A stretch of 36,693 nt of DNA from a virus, in IMG/VR virus record IMGVR_UViG_3300017753_000033, positions 1 to 36,693 of that record; one strand, 5' to 3'. The notes under the pieces were generated by a model. That model saw nothing but the letters and a program-made list of their open reading frames with translations, was not told the DNA's origin and did not search any database. Position numbers and translations under genes: made by a program. Shown here piece after piece: positions 14,701-22,992 of this stretch (the first letter of the stretch is position 1; every line of letters starts with the position of its first letter).

Positions 14701-17700
14701 TGCCTTGTCCACTTAATGTAGTAAGTAACTGTGTAAGTTGATCAGGTAGTTTTGCCTGATCTATTCTTCGGTGTTCGACTGCTGAAATCGATCCGACATC
14801 ATCTCTCGAAACAGTTCCAGAGAATCTGGATCTATCTCCTTCATCTTGTTGTCTTTGTGCATCGACACTTGAACTTTCTTGTCCTTGTTCAAGTCTTGTT
14901 CCTTTGGATTGGTAGTATTGCTTAGTGCGTGACTTGCGAGTGCCTTTAAAAATGTCTTTTGATCCATTGTCTATATTATTTAAGATTCCGTTGTATTGAT
15001 TGTTGTGAGCAACGAATGTATCTACATAATGGTTGTAAAAGTACAAAACATTTTCGTTATTCTCTAAGTTTAATTTAGTTTCTTTTGCGTTCAAAACCCA
15101 ATCAGCAACTGCTTGGTTTAGGTTTTCTTCTGTTATATCCTCTTCGTTTTCAAAAACAAATTCAGGAACAAACTGATATTTAACACCTAAAACTTCAGTC
15201 CCTTTTTCATTAGTTATAAAAGTGTAACCTGAAATATCTGTTTTAACAGGACCTAATTGTACACCTTCTTTGTCTAAATTTTGTTGTGCAAATTCTGATG
15301 CTGCTTCAAAACTCATCGGAGTTCTAAATTGCATTTCAACAGCAGGTCTAGCGTTTGGCTTTTTTGCTAACTCTCTCTCCATAGTTTCAGGATCCATTCT
15401 CTCATCAATAGGTAAAACTTCTGATAAGAATACAGACTCTTGTTCATACTTCTTTGCTGACTCTAGTGCTCTTTTTAAAACAGGAGTCATATCTTGGCCT
15501 GTTGCTACAATCATCTCAGCATCAAAACTTCTTTCAGGATATATCAAATACTGACCTTGTGTTGTATTCACCTTTAATGATATGAGGTCACCCTCTCTCA
15601 AGTCATTAGTAATTGACTCTTTTTCCTGATTTAATATTTCAATGTTTTCTTGTGCTTCTAATACAGGATCTGTATACTGATCTCTCTCTGTACTTAAACC
15701 TAAATAATATCTGCTGATATCATTTTTATCAGCCTCTTCTCTAAAGTCTGATTTTTTTGCGGCTGTTCCTTTTGACCAACCATTTTTCAACCATAAATCT
15801 TTTTCAGCAAACCATAAATATGCTTGAAGATCATCTGGATCCATCCCTAGTTTTTCTGAAGCATTTTTTATAACCTCTTCTGCTAATTGATAATCTGACA
15901 AACCACCTGCTTCAGCAGCATAAACTCTTTCATCTACCCCTTGCTCTGCTCTTTCTGCAATTCTATATCTATCAACATTACCATCATAGATCATTCGTCT
16001 AATTGTACGAGCGGCCCACAAATCAATAGTAGGGTTTGTAGTCAGACCTACAACATTTTCATAAAAGTTGTTTGTTTTCGTTTGTTGTGTTTGTTGCAAC
16101 CATATACCTACTAAGACTTTTGCAGTAGCAGGACTATTAATTCCATAAAGTTTTTTTGGATTATCAGTTCTATACAAAGGATTAGCCTTTGGCCATAGAT
16201 TTAATAACTTTCTTTTTGTTTCGTTAATGTCTTTTTTATCAGGCTTAATTCTTGATTCGTTGTATGCAGTTTTACCTTGTTTTTTAATAGCATTTACTGC
16301 TCTACCTTTATACTCATTAAAGAATTGATTTAATTCTTCTTCATTTTCAAACTGTTCTACTCTGTCAATAAACTCTTTATATTCTTCAAGGTATTTATCA
16401 TAGGCTCCTTTTGAATAGGCTTCTAAGGCTTGCGTAGCATATTTATAATTTTGTTCAACATTTGTCTGACCTGAAGTTGCCCCTAATAATCTACCAAAGA
16501 AATTAGTTCTACCTCCAAAAAGATTTCTCATCTTCAGATGTAAATCTTTATACCATCCTAGGCCTTTAACAACCTCAGGAACATTTTTGTTAGCATTGAA
16601 CTCATCAACAATTCTGTCACCAATTTGGTTTACTTTTTCCTCTACAGTTCCTTCAAAATATTCATTAATTCCATTAATTAAAGCATAAGACTTACCTGAA
16701 ATCTTTACACTTATTTTTCCAGATTTTTTATTTTTTTTGAATTGATACTTACCATCCTTCATCACAGGATCAATTGGTGATAGTGTTGGGTCGTTCTGTA
16801 TTGTTTCTTGTAATGCTTTAAATTCTTTTATTGCTTCACGCTCAGGGTTTTTATATCTCTGTGCATCAATTGCATCTACATCAATAGATTCTTTCTTTGC
16901 ATCAGGATCAATACTTGTGGCAGACATAATTTTCTCTGCACTAGAATTTATAACATCATCTAAACTACTTGTTTGTATATCAAAGTCTGCATCCATTGGT
17001 ACGTTTAAAGCAGATTTAATAATCTCTTTTACCTGGCTTATAATCTTTTCAAACTGTGATTGTCTCTTAGGATCTTTAAATATTTTAGCACTTTTCTCAC
17101 CAATAGCCTGTACTAAAGCCTCATTTAGTGCTCTATCTCCATAACCGTTAGCAACCGCTTCTTTATGAAACTTTGTACCTTTAATTAAAGCCATTGCTTT
17201 TTTATGGGCATCTGGATTTACTTCAGCCAACATATCCTCCCATATATGAGCAAACTCATGTATAGGTGTATCAAGCGTAGCAAGTTTAGGGTTTATATAA
17301 ATTTGATTTGTATTTCTATCTCTAAACCCTTTGTTTTTTGCAGGATCTAACCCTCTTTTTTGGGCCTCTGCATTAAATACTTCTTGATCAAATTCTATTG
17401 TTGATCCTTTAAATACTCTTTGAAAATGGTTACCAATTTTCTCTATGTCTTCCATAGATTGATTAGTGTTTTCTAATTTTGGAGAAATAATATTATCTAA
17501 AGCGTTTACAATAGATGTCTCTTCATCTTTAGAAACAGTAGTTTCTTGTTCGTTAAAAACTCTAATTCCTTTTTGACCTCTGTTGTATGCTGCGGCCAAA
17601 CGTTTCATACCATCTAGAACATTTCCTTCATTGTCAATAACAGCAGGAGCATTTTTGTTCTTGCCATCATAAACCATATCAGGGTTTTCATCTACAAACT

Positions 17701-19984
17701 TTTTAAATTCTTTGTTTGTTTCGTATAATGTTTCAAGAGAAGTTCTTTTCATTTTAAAAGTTCTACCCTGGATGTTATCTAGTTTAGTTTTTAAATCAGA
17801 ATCTGTAGCACTATCTCCTATATTTTCTATTACAGAAACAACTTTACCTCCATCAACAATAGCACCTTGTTTAGGTATACCATTTTTGATTTCTGCTTTC
17901 TTTTCTTCTACAGTTGGTTCCGCAGACGTTTCTGCTTCAGGTGCTGTAGGTGCATTCATAGAATTATAAACAACATCAGCCAACTCTGTAATCTCGTTTA
18001 TTTTAACCCCTGAGTCTTTTAATGGCTTAACTATAGTTTCATATACTTTAGCCTTTTCTAACATGCCTTGGGCAGTTTCCTCAGTGAACTTAGGGTTCTT
18101 TTTACTTAATTCTTTTTGTACAGATTTTTCAAAATTTGCATAATCCAACCCTGCTGTAGTCCATGCTTCTTTTTCTAATTGAGAAGAAGATACTCCTAAG
18201 TTAGGACTAGCCATTAAAGTAGTTGCAGTTGCAGTAAGAATTAACGTATTTGTAAATTCTTCTTTAGACATAAATTTATCTACACCATATACTGGGTTAG
18301 GAGAGTTTTGATCATACTTATATTTAGTATAATTTTCAAATCCTCCCTGTACAAGTTCTTCTATTTCCTCAGATCCAACTTCTTTTAAGTATGCTTTCGT
18401 TCCTGCTTTGATTGCAGCCTGTCTACTTCCTGATGATGCTAAGGTTTTTACCGCTTCGTTTGTTGCCCTGTTTCTTACACCCATCATAGCACCAACACCT
18501 TTTCTTGCTAAAGGGTTATTGAATAAAGCACTTGTACCACCAGTAACAAGACCTATACTTAATGCCATTGCTTCAGCATCTTCTGCATCTACTCCTAATT
18601 CTCTGGCCTCTTTGTTTGTAGTATGGTATGCTTTAAAGAATTGGTCACCCCCCATTATAGAACCTGCTACTAATGTACCTCCGCCTGAATAAGCGGCTGC
18701 AACTAAGGCAGGAGCCATTTCTCCTACAGTCTTTAATGTCATTGGTAATATATACATAGGGTTTTCAGACAAATCTGCTCCTGCTACCTGATCAGGTACA
18801 TAAGCAAATTGACCTAAAGATGTATCTTTCCAGTTGTCTGATGAGAAAAAATGTGAAATTTTATCTGCTGTTACTTCTGCTTGTCTGTCATATATTTCAT
18901 CTAGTTCGGCTAACTTATCATTTGTTTCATCAGAAACAAGTGAACTTCCTATAGCGTCTGCTAAATACAGCCCTGGATTTATCTTATCGCCATACTTTGC
19001 AAAAAACTCATACATACCACCTGCTAAGTTTCCTACAGATTCTACAACTCCACCTAAACCTACTGCTACAGAAGTGTCAAGATAACCAGGCCCCATCATT
19101 CCACCTGGACCCATAGCACCACTTAGTCTAGCGGTTTGTAATATATCTCTTGCTTCCTGAGAATACATATCACCAAAGTTTGCTTTTAAATGATCATGAT
19201 ATTTAGATGCTACATCCTCATGAGATTTATACATTTTCATAAACTCATCATCCTCACGAAGTTCAGGCATGAGCCTAAAGAAATCCTCATTTTTATCTAT
19301 AAAATCATATAGATTTTTATCGTAATTTTTAGCAATATATCTTAAAGCATTTACTTTAAATTTTGTCCCTTGAAAGTTTCTTGCTTGTTTTGTAAACTCG
19401 TATGCTGATTTAGGATCTTCAAAAGGATCTTCTCCTGATTGATATTTTTGAGTAAACTCAGGATCAGTATGTCTAATTACCTGGCCATATTGAATAAGGT
19501 TCTTTTTAACACTTTCATCAGTTCCTTCTGGCAAAAGCCCTGGGTTAGCGATAACTCCATCAACCTGTTGGTTGTTATACATTTGAGTACCTTTATCAAT
19601 TGCCGAAGTTATACCCTCCCATTTGCCTTGAGCATTTTCAGGGTTTTTTTGTGCGTTTAATACATTTATAGATCCACTAACATTTTCATATTCAGGAAAT
19701 TGCAACCCTTCTAACTCAGGAAATAAATTATTAAACTTTGAATTTAACTCATCACTCTCCTTATATCGACCTCTATTGTATGTGTTACCCCAGGCAACAG
19801 CCTCTTGAAATTCTGTTTGATTTAATCCAGGTATAGTGGTTTGAATGTCTCTTATTGAAAAATTATTCAATCCAGTACCTTTTTGTTTTTTTAATTTGTC
19901 AGCCAATATAATTAATTGGTCTTCTCTATCCTCAATACTTAAATCGACAAAAGGGTCAATTCCTAAAATTTCTTCGTCTTCCAT
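11741..19984 (-). CDS. Giant polyvalent ejection protein, T7 gp16-position (2747 aa)
   Basis: Largest gene in the window, third of a 201/635/2747-aa trio in the place of T7 gp14-gp15-gp16, which are carried inside the capsid and ejected to form a channel. Seen in order: acidic N-terminus, then Gly/Ala-rich hydrophobic stretches (about 290-330 and 415-480). A ParB-like motif NVLDGMKRLAAAYNRG lies near 785-800, and a zincin motif HEFAH at 909-913 in TPIHEFAHIWEDML. A segment NNFYENVVG...TIDLWAAR near 1305-1330 resembles domains of large polyvalent phage proteins. A long helical C-terminal half follows, with a likely membrane segment at about 2400-2418 followed by a DDDDD run. ParB-like plus zincin domains are typical of phage 'polyvalent' proteins injected with the DNA. 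No clear transglycosylase motif was found. Confidence 0.8.
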   Translation of the reverse strand: MEDEEILGIDPFVDLSIEDREDQLIILADKLKKQKGTGLNNFSIRDIQTTIPGLNQTEFQEAVAWGNTYNRGRYKESDELNSKFNNLFPELEGLQFPEYENVSGSINVLNAQKNPENAQGKWEGITSAIDKGTQMYNNQQVDGVIANPGLLPEGTDESVKKNLIQYGQVIRHTDPEFTQKYQSGEDPFEDPKSAYEFTKQARNFQGTKFKVNALRYIAKNYDKNLYDFIDKNEDFFRLMPELREDDEFMKMYKSHEDVASKYHDHLKANFGDMYSQEARDILQTARLSGAMGPGGMMGPGYLDTSVAVGLGGVVESVGNLAGGMYEFFAKYGDKINPGLYLADAIGSSLVSDETNDKLAELDEIYDRQAEVTADKISHFFSSDNWKDTSLGQFAYVPDQVAGADLSENPMYILPMTLKTVGEMAPALVAAAYSGGGTLVAGSIMGGDQFFKAYHTTNKEARELGVDAEDAEAMALSIGLVTGGTSALFNNPLARKGVGAMMGVRNRATNEAVKTLASSGSRQAAIKAGTKAYLKEVGSEEIEELVQGGFENYTKYKYDQNSPNPVYGVDKFMSKEEFTNTLILTATATTLMASPNLGVSSSQLEKEAWTTAGLDYANFEKSVQKELSKKNPKFTEETAQGMLEKAKVYETIVKPLKDSGVKINEITELADVVYNSMNAPTAPEAETSAEPTVEEKKAEIKNGIPKQGAIVDGGKVVSVIENIGDSATDSDLKTKLDNIQGRTFKMKRTSLETLYETNKEFKKFVDENPDMVYDGKNKNAPAVIDNEGNVLDGMKRLAAAYNRGQKGIRVFNEQETTVSKDEETSIVNALDNIISPKLENTNQSMEDIEKIGNHFQRVFKGSTIEFDQEVFNAEAQKRGLDPAKNKGFRDRNTNQIYINPKLATLDTPIHEFAHIWEDMLAEVNPDAHKKAMALIKGTKFHKEAVANGYGDRALNEALVQAIGEKSAKIFKDPKRQSQFEKIISQVKEIIKSALNVPMDADFDIQTSSLDDVINSSAEKIMSATSIDPDAKKESIDVDAIDAQRYKNPEREAIKEFKALQETIQNDPTLSPIDPVMKDGKYQFKKNKKSGKISVKISGKSYALINGINEYFEGTVEEKVNQIGDRIVDEFNANKNVPEVVKGLGWYKDLHLKMRNLFGGRTNFFGRLLGATSGQTNVEQNYKYATQALEAYSKGAYDKYLEEYKEFIDRVEQFENEEELNQFFNEYKGRAVNAIKKQGKTAYNESRIKPDKKDINETKRKLLNLWPKANPLYRTDNPKKLYGINSPATAKVLVGIWLQQTQQTKTNNFYENVVGLTTNPTIDLWAARTIRRMIYDGNVDRYRIAERAEQGVDERVYAAEAGGLSDYQLAEEVIKNASEKLGMDPDDLQAYLWFAEKDLWLKNGWSKGTAAKKSDFREEADKNDISRYYLGLSTERDQYTDPVLEAQENIEILNQEKESITNDLREGDLISLKVNTTQGQYLIYPERSFDAEMIVATGQDMTPVLKRALESAKKYEQESVFLSEVLPIDERMDPETMERELAKKPNARPAVEMQFRTPMSFEAASEFAQQNLDKEGVQLGPVKTDISGYTFITNEKGTEVLGVKYQFVPEFVFENEEDITEENLNQAVADWVLNAKETKLNLENNENVLYFYNHYVDTFVAHNNQYNGILNNIDNGSKDIFKGTRKSRTKQYYQSKGTRLEQGQESSSVDAQRQQDEGDRSRFSGTVSRDDVGSISAVEHRRIDQAKLPDQLTQLLTTLSGQGMVPSKLIPAIKIYSQRVDGKEISTEEARMLLNKFMGSEGFRQRGFETGSITKAKDQDVGKHEVYDWINNNPNYYKTMNMKETMEMVVEEINNRGGFENEGVIKDLLRENPTIKELPRVQLARQAAVHHYGLKVSKLRSDGASEAEINNVLETMSSIERVLAEDGTLSGQASAALRSWTAQTSATVIDRIEIQMEKFNKTMDEKTSIGHFIHRLFGGKKKLESTTLTEEQKNKITKLHEIIKKTPENSELANVAMRSMYKYMDSIVPAYSSSDTFFALQYAAMLSGASTHVLNATSGSANIVLQPIMEMSRVDKIFTGGYLNFIRKIGSGTNRRGMQQGYNMAMDIMLNGARVDKYQGSETNADAGKYNALETTFFKELNIPGITRKGKPVDFNPYNYYKFVGRLLNSTDRYISKVGYEGRYYSYLLDQLRKDGVPKSQLRQKASDLYLATEVSKHAKEQMESLMKDMREADPDTDFSNIEVVRARELMNEALVKKYSEDFIDKSDSELETMKEKENFDGSLEDFKEYMKMMKEAEIKNISIDANLASNAQVFIDNRQGKWYTHPIATVANYIRQVSNDPNASFTRKLLLKSFVPFTSIIGSIGEYMIDVTPGIGLARAYIAEDGLGDKGTKMREEQLSRAYFGTMSFMGLAALAAMAYEDDDDDPFFEVSGGGYNNSNQYTRNDMKNAPLPPYTVKVGKKMMDYRNIIPLSIPLAIIGNYMETHKMTGGKGEVFDDMIYRLMIAYGNSANLIMDSSVLTSVKEFSDAIFGQIDGRGSQYDPNSVGDSSVEKIFDRFAKTSLRSVGGTILRPLPQNANAFRQATKILDARSYSAGDAKNALIYAAGLSQIAGQPKIDIFGEEAKSYPGETVIPYTHWFELRGVDPRWIYIDKYNAYPSKIQNRPIQIGTIKEALNDENLYQHQITTGQEFSRLLSNYMNGAGKVKDNINTYSGRSKSMHKTNIQKMWIAAQAISRGKNMNNWIKNNK

Positions 19985-19987
19985 ATT

Positions 19988-21895
19988 TTATTGTTCTTTA
20001 TTAAGATCAAATGTTTGTTGCCCACCACCTGATACTAGTTTAACAATTTCATCGGTTCGTATTTCTGCATATTGCTCAGGCCCAAGTTGTCCATTAGGTT
20101 TTATAACTTTATAAGTTAGTTTACCCCAAGTGTTTATCATATCTCGTGCTTGTGGTCCAGTTTGATCAAAACGGAGAAACTTCACGTTTTCATCTGTCAG
20201 ATTGTTATTATCTCTATCTGTAAGACCTTTTTGAGTATAACCTTTCATGGCAAAATAATCGTTCACAGGTTCCAAGGCTTTTTTGATTTCAGGTTTTTTA
20301 GAAGTATTTAACGTTGCTGCAAGTGTATCATACTCAAAAGCAGGTTGTTCGGCTCCTACATTTGTAACATCGTTTTTCTTTCTTACTCCATCTGCTTTTG
20401 CAGGAATTGTTCTGCTAGAATTATTAGATTGATTAGTTGACAACCCATCTTGTGATATTTGGCCTCTATCTTTTGATACTTGAAGCCAGTCTTTATAAAC
20501 TGTTGGTCCACCAAAATTTGCGTTAGATATTCTTAAAGCAAGTGCAGATACATTTCTATCATTATAAACAGTATAAGTTTCGTTACCTGGATCTCCTGTG
20601 ACTAAATAAAGTGAATTCATACCACTGTTTTCATCAATATCTAAATAAACTTTATCTGGAGCAACATATGTTTCCGTTATTTCTCTAGTTTGTGGATTTA
20701 CAATTTTTTGCTTTGCTATAGCAATATCCAAGTCTTGTGTTCCAGAAAGATCAATCATTCTTACTGGATTTCCATTACCTGTAGGATCTACGTCTACATA
20801 GTTAACTACTTGATTGTTAGTTGCCATCTGTGCAGCATCCAACATTAAAACTTGTTCTATTCTATTTAATTGTGCATCTAAAGAACCATAATTTGTTTCT
20901 CTTTGCAATCTAAGTTTGCTTGCAGAATCATTTTCTTGCACTGGGGCTCTTCTACCTCTAAACTCTGTTGATTCTATATCCTGCATAGATCCACCAGGAG
21001 CAAGTTTTTTCATTTCTTCTAACACAAATCTTCTTTCATAATTATCTTTAGCAACTTCAGTTATTGGTTTAGTTGGGTCGTCCGCATTTATCTTATGCAT
21101 TTCATTTACATACTCACCCATTAAAGTTGCCGCAGCATCGTCTATACCTTTATACAATTCAACTAATCCTCTTGGAGGTAGTTTAGTGCTATCAAAAGCA
21201 GGAACATACATACGATTAACAGGATCATAAGTATATCCCGTAACAAATTTTTGACCATCAGATGTTTTAGTAAACTGTGCAAACTCTGAATTTACATTAC
21301 TCAAACCACCTGTTTTTTCTACTTTTTCTACTATCTCTCCAAGTTTTGATTGAAAATCTGTTCTAACAACACCATCTTTAATATTTTTAGTATTGTTTTT
21401 AAAATATTCAAAAGACTTATCTAATTCATTTCTTGTTGTATTTAAACCTCCTGCTTCAATTGTATCATCTAAGTTTGCACCTAAAGCATTACGCTCGTAA
21501 TATTTATTACTTGGGTCCTCTTTAAACTGGTCAGTTATTTCTTGAGCACCTGTAGTAATTTGTGCTTGTTTAGCAACATTAATTCCTAATTTAGCATTAG
21601 CCTCTGCAAGCGTAACTTGATATGCTTCTGAATATGTACCCATGGTAGCCAACTTGGCTATATCTTCTCCAACCTCAGCAGCCATTATATCAGAAAAATG
21701 TCCTGAAACAATACCATCTCTAAGTGCTTGGGCTTGTTCAAACTTTTTATTCTTTGCCTCTGTTATTGCCCTAGCATTATTTTGAACAGCCTGATTTAAT
21801 TGTGCTGCTCCTGCATCAATAAAGCCTCCTCCAAAGAAAGGTGCTATATTTATTTCTGTGTCTTTACCTAGTAAAGTCGGTGTGTATTTTGCCAT
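19988..21895 (-). CDS. Internal virion/ejection protein, T7 gp15-position (635 aa)
   Basis: Starts 9 nt after the 201-aa gene and ends 3 nt before the giant gene. The N-terminal ~150 residues are alanine-rich helices (LNQAVQNNARAITEAKNKKFEQAQALRDG), as in internal virion proteins. The rest is mixed, with low-complexity Asn/Gln stretches and no catalytic motif. By size, order and neighbours it corresponds to T7 gp15 (747 aa), which builds the periplasmic conduit. The role is inferred from synteny; no direct sequence similarity can be shown by eye. Confidence 0.6.
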   Translation of the reverse strand: MAKYTPTLLGKDTEINIAPFFGGGFIDAGAAQLNQAVQNNARAITEAKNKKFEQAQALRDGIVSGHFSDIMAAEVGEDIAKLATMGTYSEAYQVTLAEANAKLGINVAKQAQITTGAQEITDQFKEDPSNKYYERNALGANLDDTIEAGGLNTTRNELDKSFEYFKNNTKNIKDGVVRTDFQSKLGEIVEKVEKTGGLSNVNSEFAQFTKTSDGQKFVTGYTYDPVNRMYVPAFDSTKLPPRGLVELYKGIDDAAATLMGEYVNEMHKINADDPTKPITEVAKDNYERRFVLEEMKKLAPGGSMQDIESTEFRGRRAPVQENDSASKLRLQRETNYGSLDAQLNRIEQVLMLDAAQMATNNQVVNYVDVDPTGNGNPVRMIDLSGTQDLDIAIAKQKIVNPQTREITETYVAPDKVYLDIDENSGMNSLYLVTGDPGNETYTVYNDRNVSALALRISNANFGGPTVYKDWLQVSKDRGQISQDGLSTNQSNNSSRTIPAKADGVRKKNDVTNVGAEQPAFEYDTLAATLNTSKKPEIKKALEPVNDYFAMKGYTQKGLTDRDNNNLTDENVKFLRFDQTGPQARDMINTWGKLTYKVIKPNGQLGPEQYAEIRTDEIVKLVSGGGQQTFDLNKEQ

Positions 21896-21904
21896 AATTA
21901 TGTT

Positions 21905-22510
21905 TTATTGGAAAAACCCAGTATTACCTGCTGCTGTTCCTGCTGTTCCCATATTTGCTAAACCTGCACCCGCTTGATTAATTCCACCAAAAGTCATTTC
22001 TCTTGACATAGCATCATTTGCTAATGTCCCTTGAACTTTCATTTTGAATGGATCTAACTCATTTAATTTAAATGCTTGGTCTTTTGCTTGAGCCATGTTA
22101 GTTAAAGATTCTCTATATCCAGAAATTCTGTTTGCTCGTTCTTGAGCACCGGCCATTCTATTCTTTATTAATGCGTCTTGCATTCCTGCACCTGCACTTG
22201 CACCAATTGCTAACTGATCTTCTAAAGATCCTGAAGCCGCTTGTGCTCTTGCAACTGTGTTTTGTACGTTAGTGAATAAAGCATTTTTCATGTCTTGTTG
22301 TTCTGATAACCTACCATCTTTTCGGTTACGCATCATCTCCATGTCTTGTGATATTTCTGTTGGAATCTTATATTTAGGTCTTGCAGCCAACAATCTCTCA
22401 AGTTTTCTTTGTCTTTTCTTTTTACCAAAAATTCCTGAGGCTGCTTGAGCCAAACCACCTAAGGCTTGTATACCTCCTCCGATTAATCCTGCTGTAACTA
22501 TTCCTGCCAT
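21905..22510 (-). CDS. Internal virion protein, T7 gp14-position (201 aa)
   Basis: The N-terminus is a glycine/alanine-zipper-like membrane segment (GIVTAGLIGGGIQALGGLAQAASGIFG) followed by a basic KKKRQRK cluster. The middle is helical, rich in Ala, Met and Gln, and the end is Gly/Ala/Thr-rich. T7 gp14 (196 aa) has the same size and a membrane-inserting segment and forms the outer-membrane part of the ejection channel. The start overlaps the end of the cupin gene by 13 nt. Function is inferred from size, membrane segment and order. Confidence 0.65.
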   Translation of the reverse strand: MAGIVTAGLIGGGIQALGGLAQAASGIFGKKKRQRKLERLLAARPKYKIPTEISQDMEMMRNRKDGRLSEQQDMKNALFTNVQNTVARAQAASGSLEDQLAIGASAGAGMQDALIKNRMAGAQERANRISGYRESLTNMAQAKDQAFKLNELDPFKMKVQGTLANDAMSREMTFGGINQAGAGLANMGTAGTAAGNTGFFQ

Positions 22511-22992
22511 GATTTTTCTTTTTTATTATATTCTTCTATTGTTATTGAGTACAACTTATCTTGCACCTCGTCAATGTCTTTTATGTTTGTTGGGTTTTTA
22601 TGTACATTAATAAATAAACATTCTTCCGTACAAACAATAAATCTTTTTGCCCCTTTTATAGATCTAGCATAACAAGGTGCTACATGCTCTACTGTTTCAC
22701 CATCTGTCGTAACAAATATTCTACCAGATAATAAAAACCAAAAATGATCAGTATGATGTATCGCACTAACCACAAATGACCCTTCAGGCATTCTCATTTT
22801 TCTCATATATAATTGATCTGAGAAATCATGAGTTATTTTAAATTCTTCATTATTTACTAATGTTTTACCATCTCCATATATACCATCTCGATCATTGTTA
22901 GCAATCATTACATTTTGTAAATCTTCAAGTTTTTGCTTGTAGTTACTAACTCCAGTTTCACCTTGCTTTTTGACCGCCTCCTCTTGAACCAT
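22498..22992 (-). CDS. Cupin-fold protein in the tail operon (164 aa)
   Basis: Residues about 50-132 show a small beta barrel of cupin type: YMRKMRMPEGSFVVSAIHHTDHFWFLLSGRIFV, with His79/His80 and His83 in place of the first metal motif and a G just before the next strand. The second half is CLFINVHKNP, with His131 as a possible third ligand. Cupins bind metal ions, sugars or small acids. In a tail operon it may be a structural spike part or a receptor sugar binder. The first 35 nt overlap the preceding gene, and an internal start is possible but no better. Confidence 0.6.
   Translation of the reverse strand: MVQEEAVKKQGETGVSNYKQKLEDLQNVMIANNDRDGIYGDGKTLVNNEEFKITHDFSDQLYMRKMRMPEGSFVVSAIHHTDHFWFLLSGRIFVTTDGETVEHVAPCYARSIKGAKRFIVCTEECLFINVHKNPTNIKDIDEVQDKLYSITIEEYNKKEKSWQE

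Noticed and set aside
14761-14967. A 68-aa frame on the - strand inside the giant gene
   Set aside because: It is in another frame of the same strand in a charged, linker-like part of the 2747-aa protein. It has no leader and no independent sign of being a gene, so it is probably a shadow.
12768-19660. Several + strand frames of 60-115 aa opposite the giant gene
   Set aside because: They are antisense to a clear coding frame, have hydrophobic Ser/Leu/Phe-rich composition expected from the complement of AT-rich coding DNA, and no leader signals.
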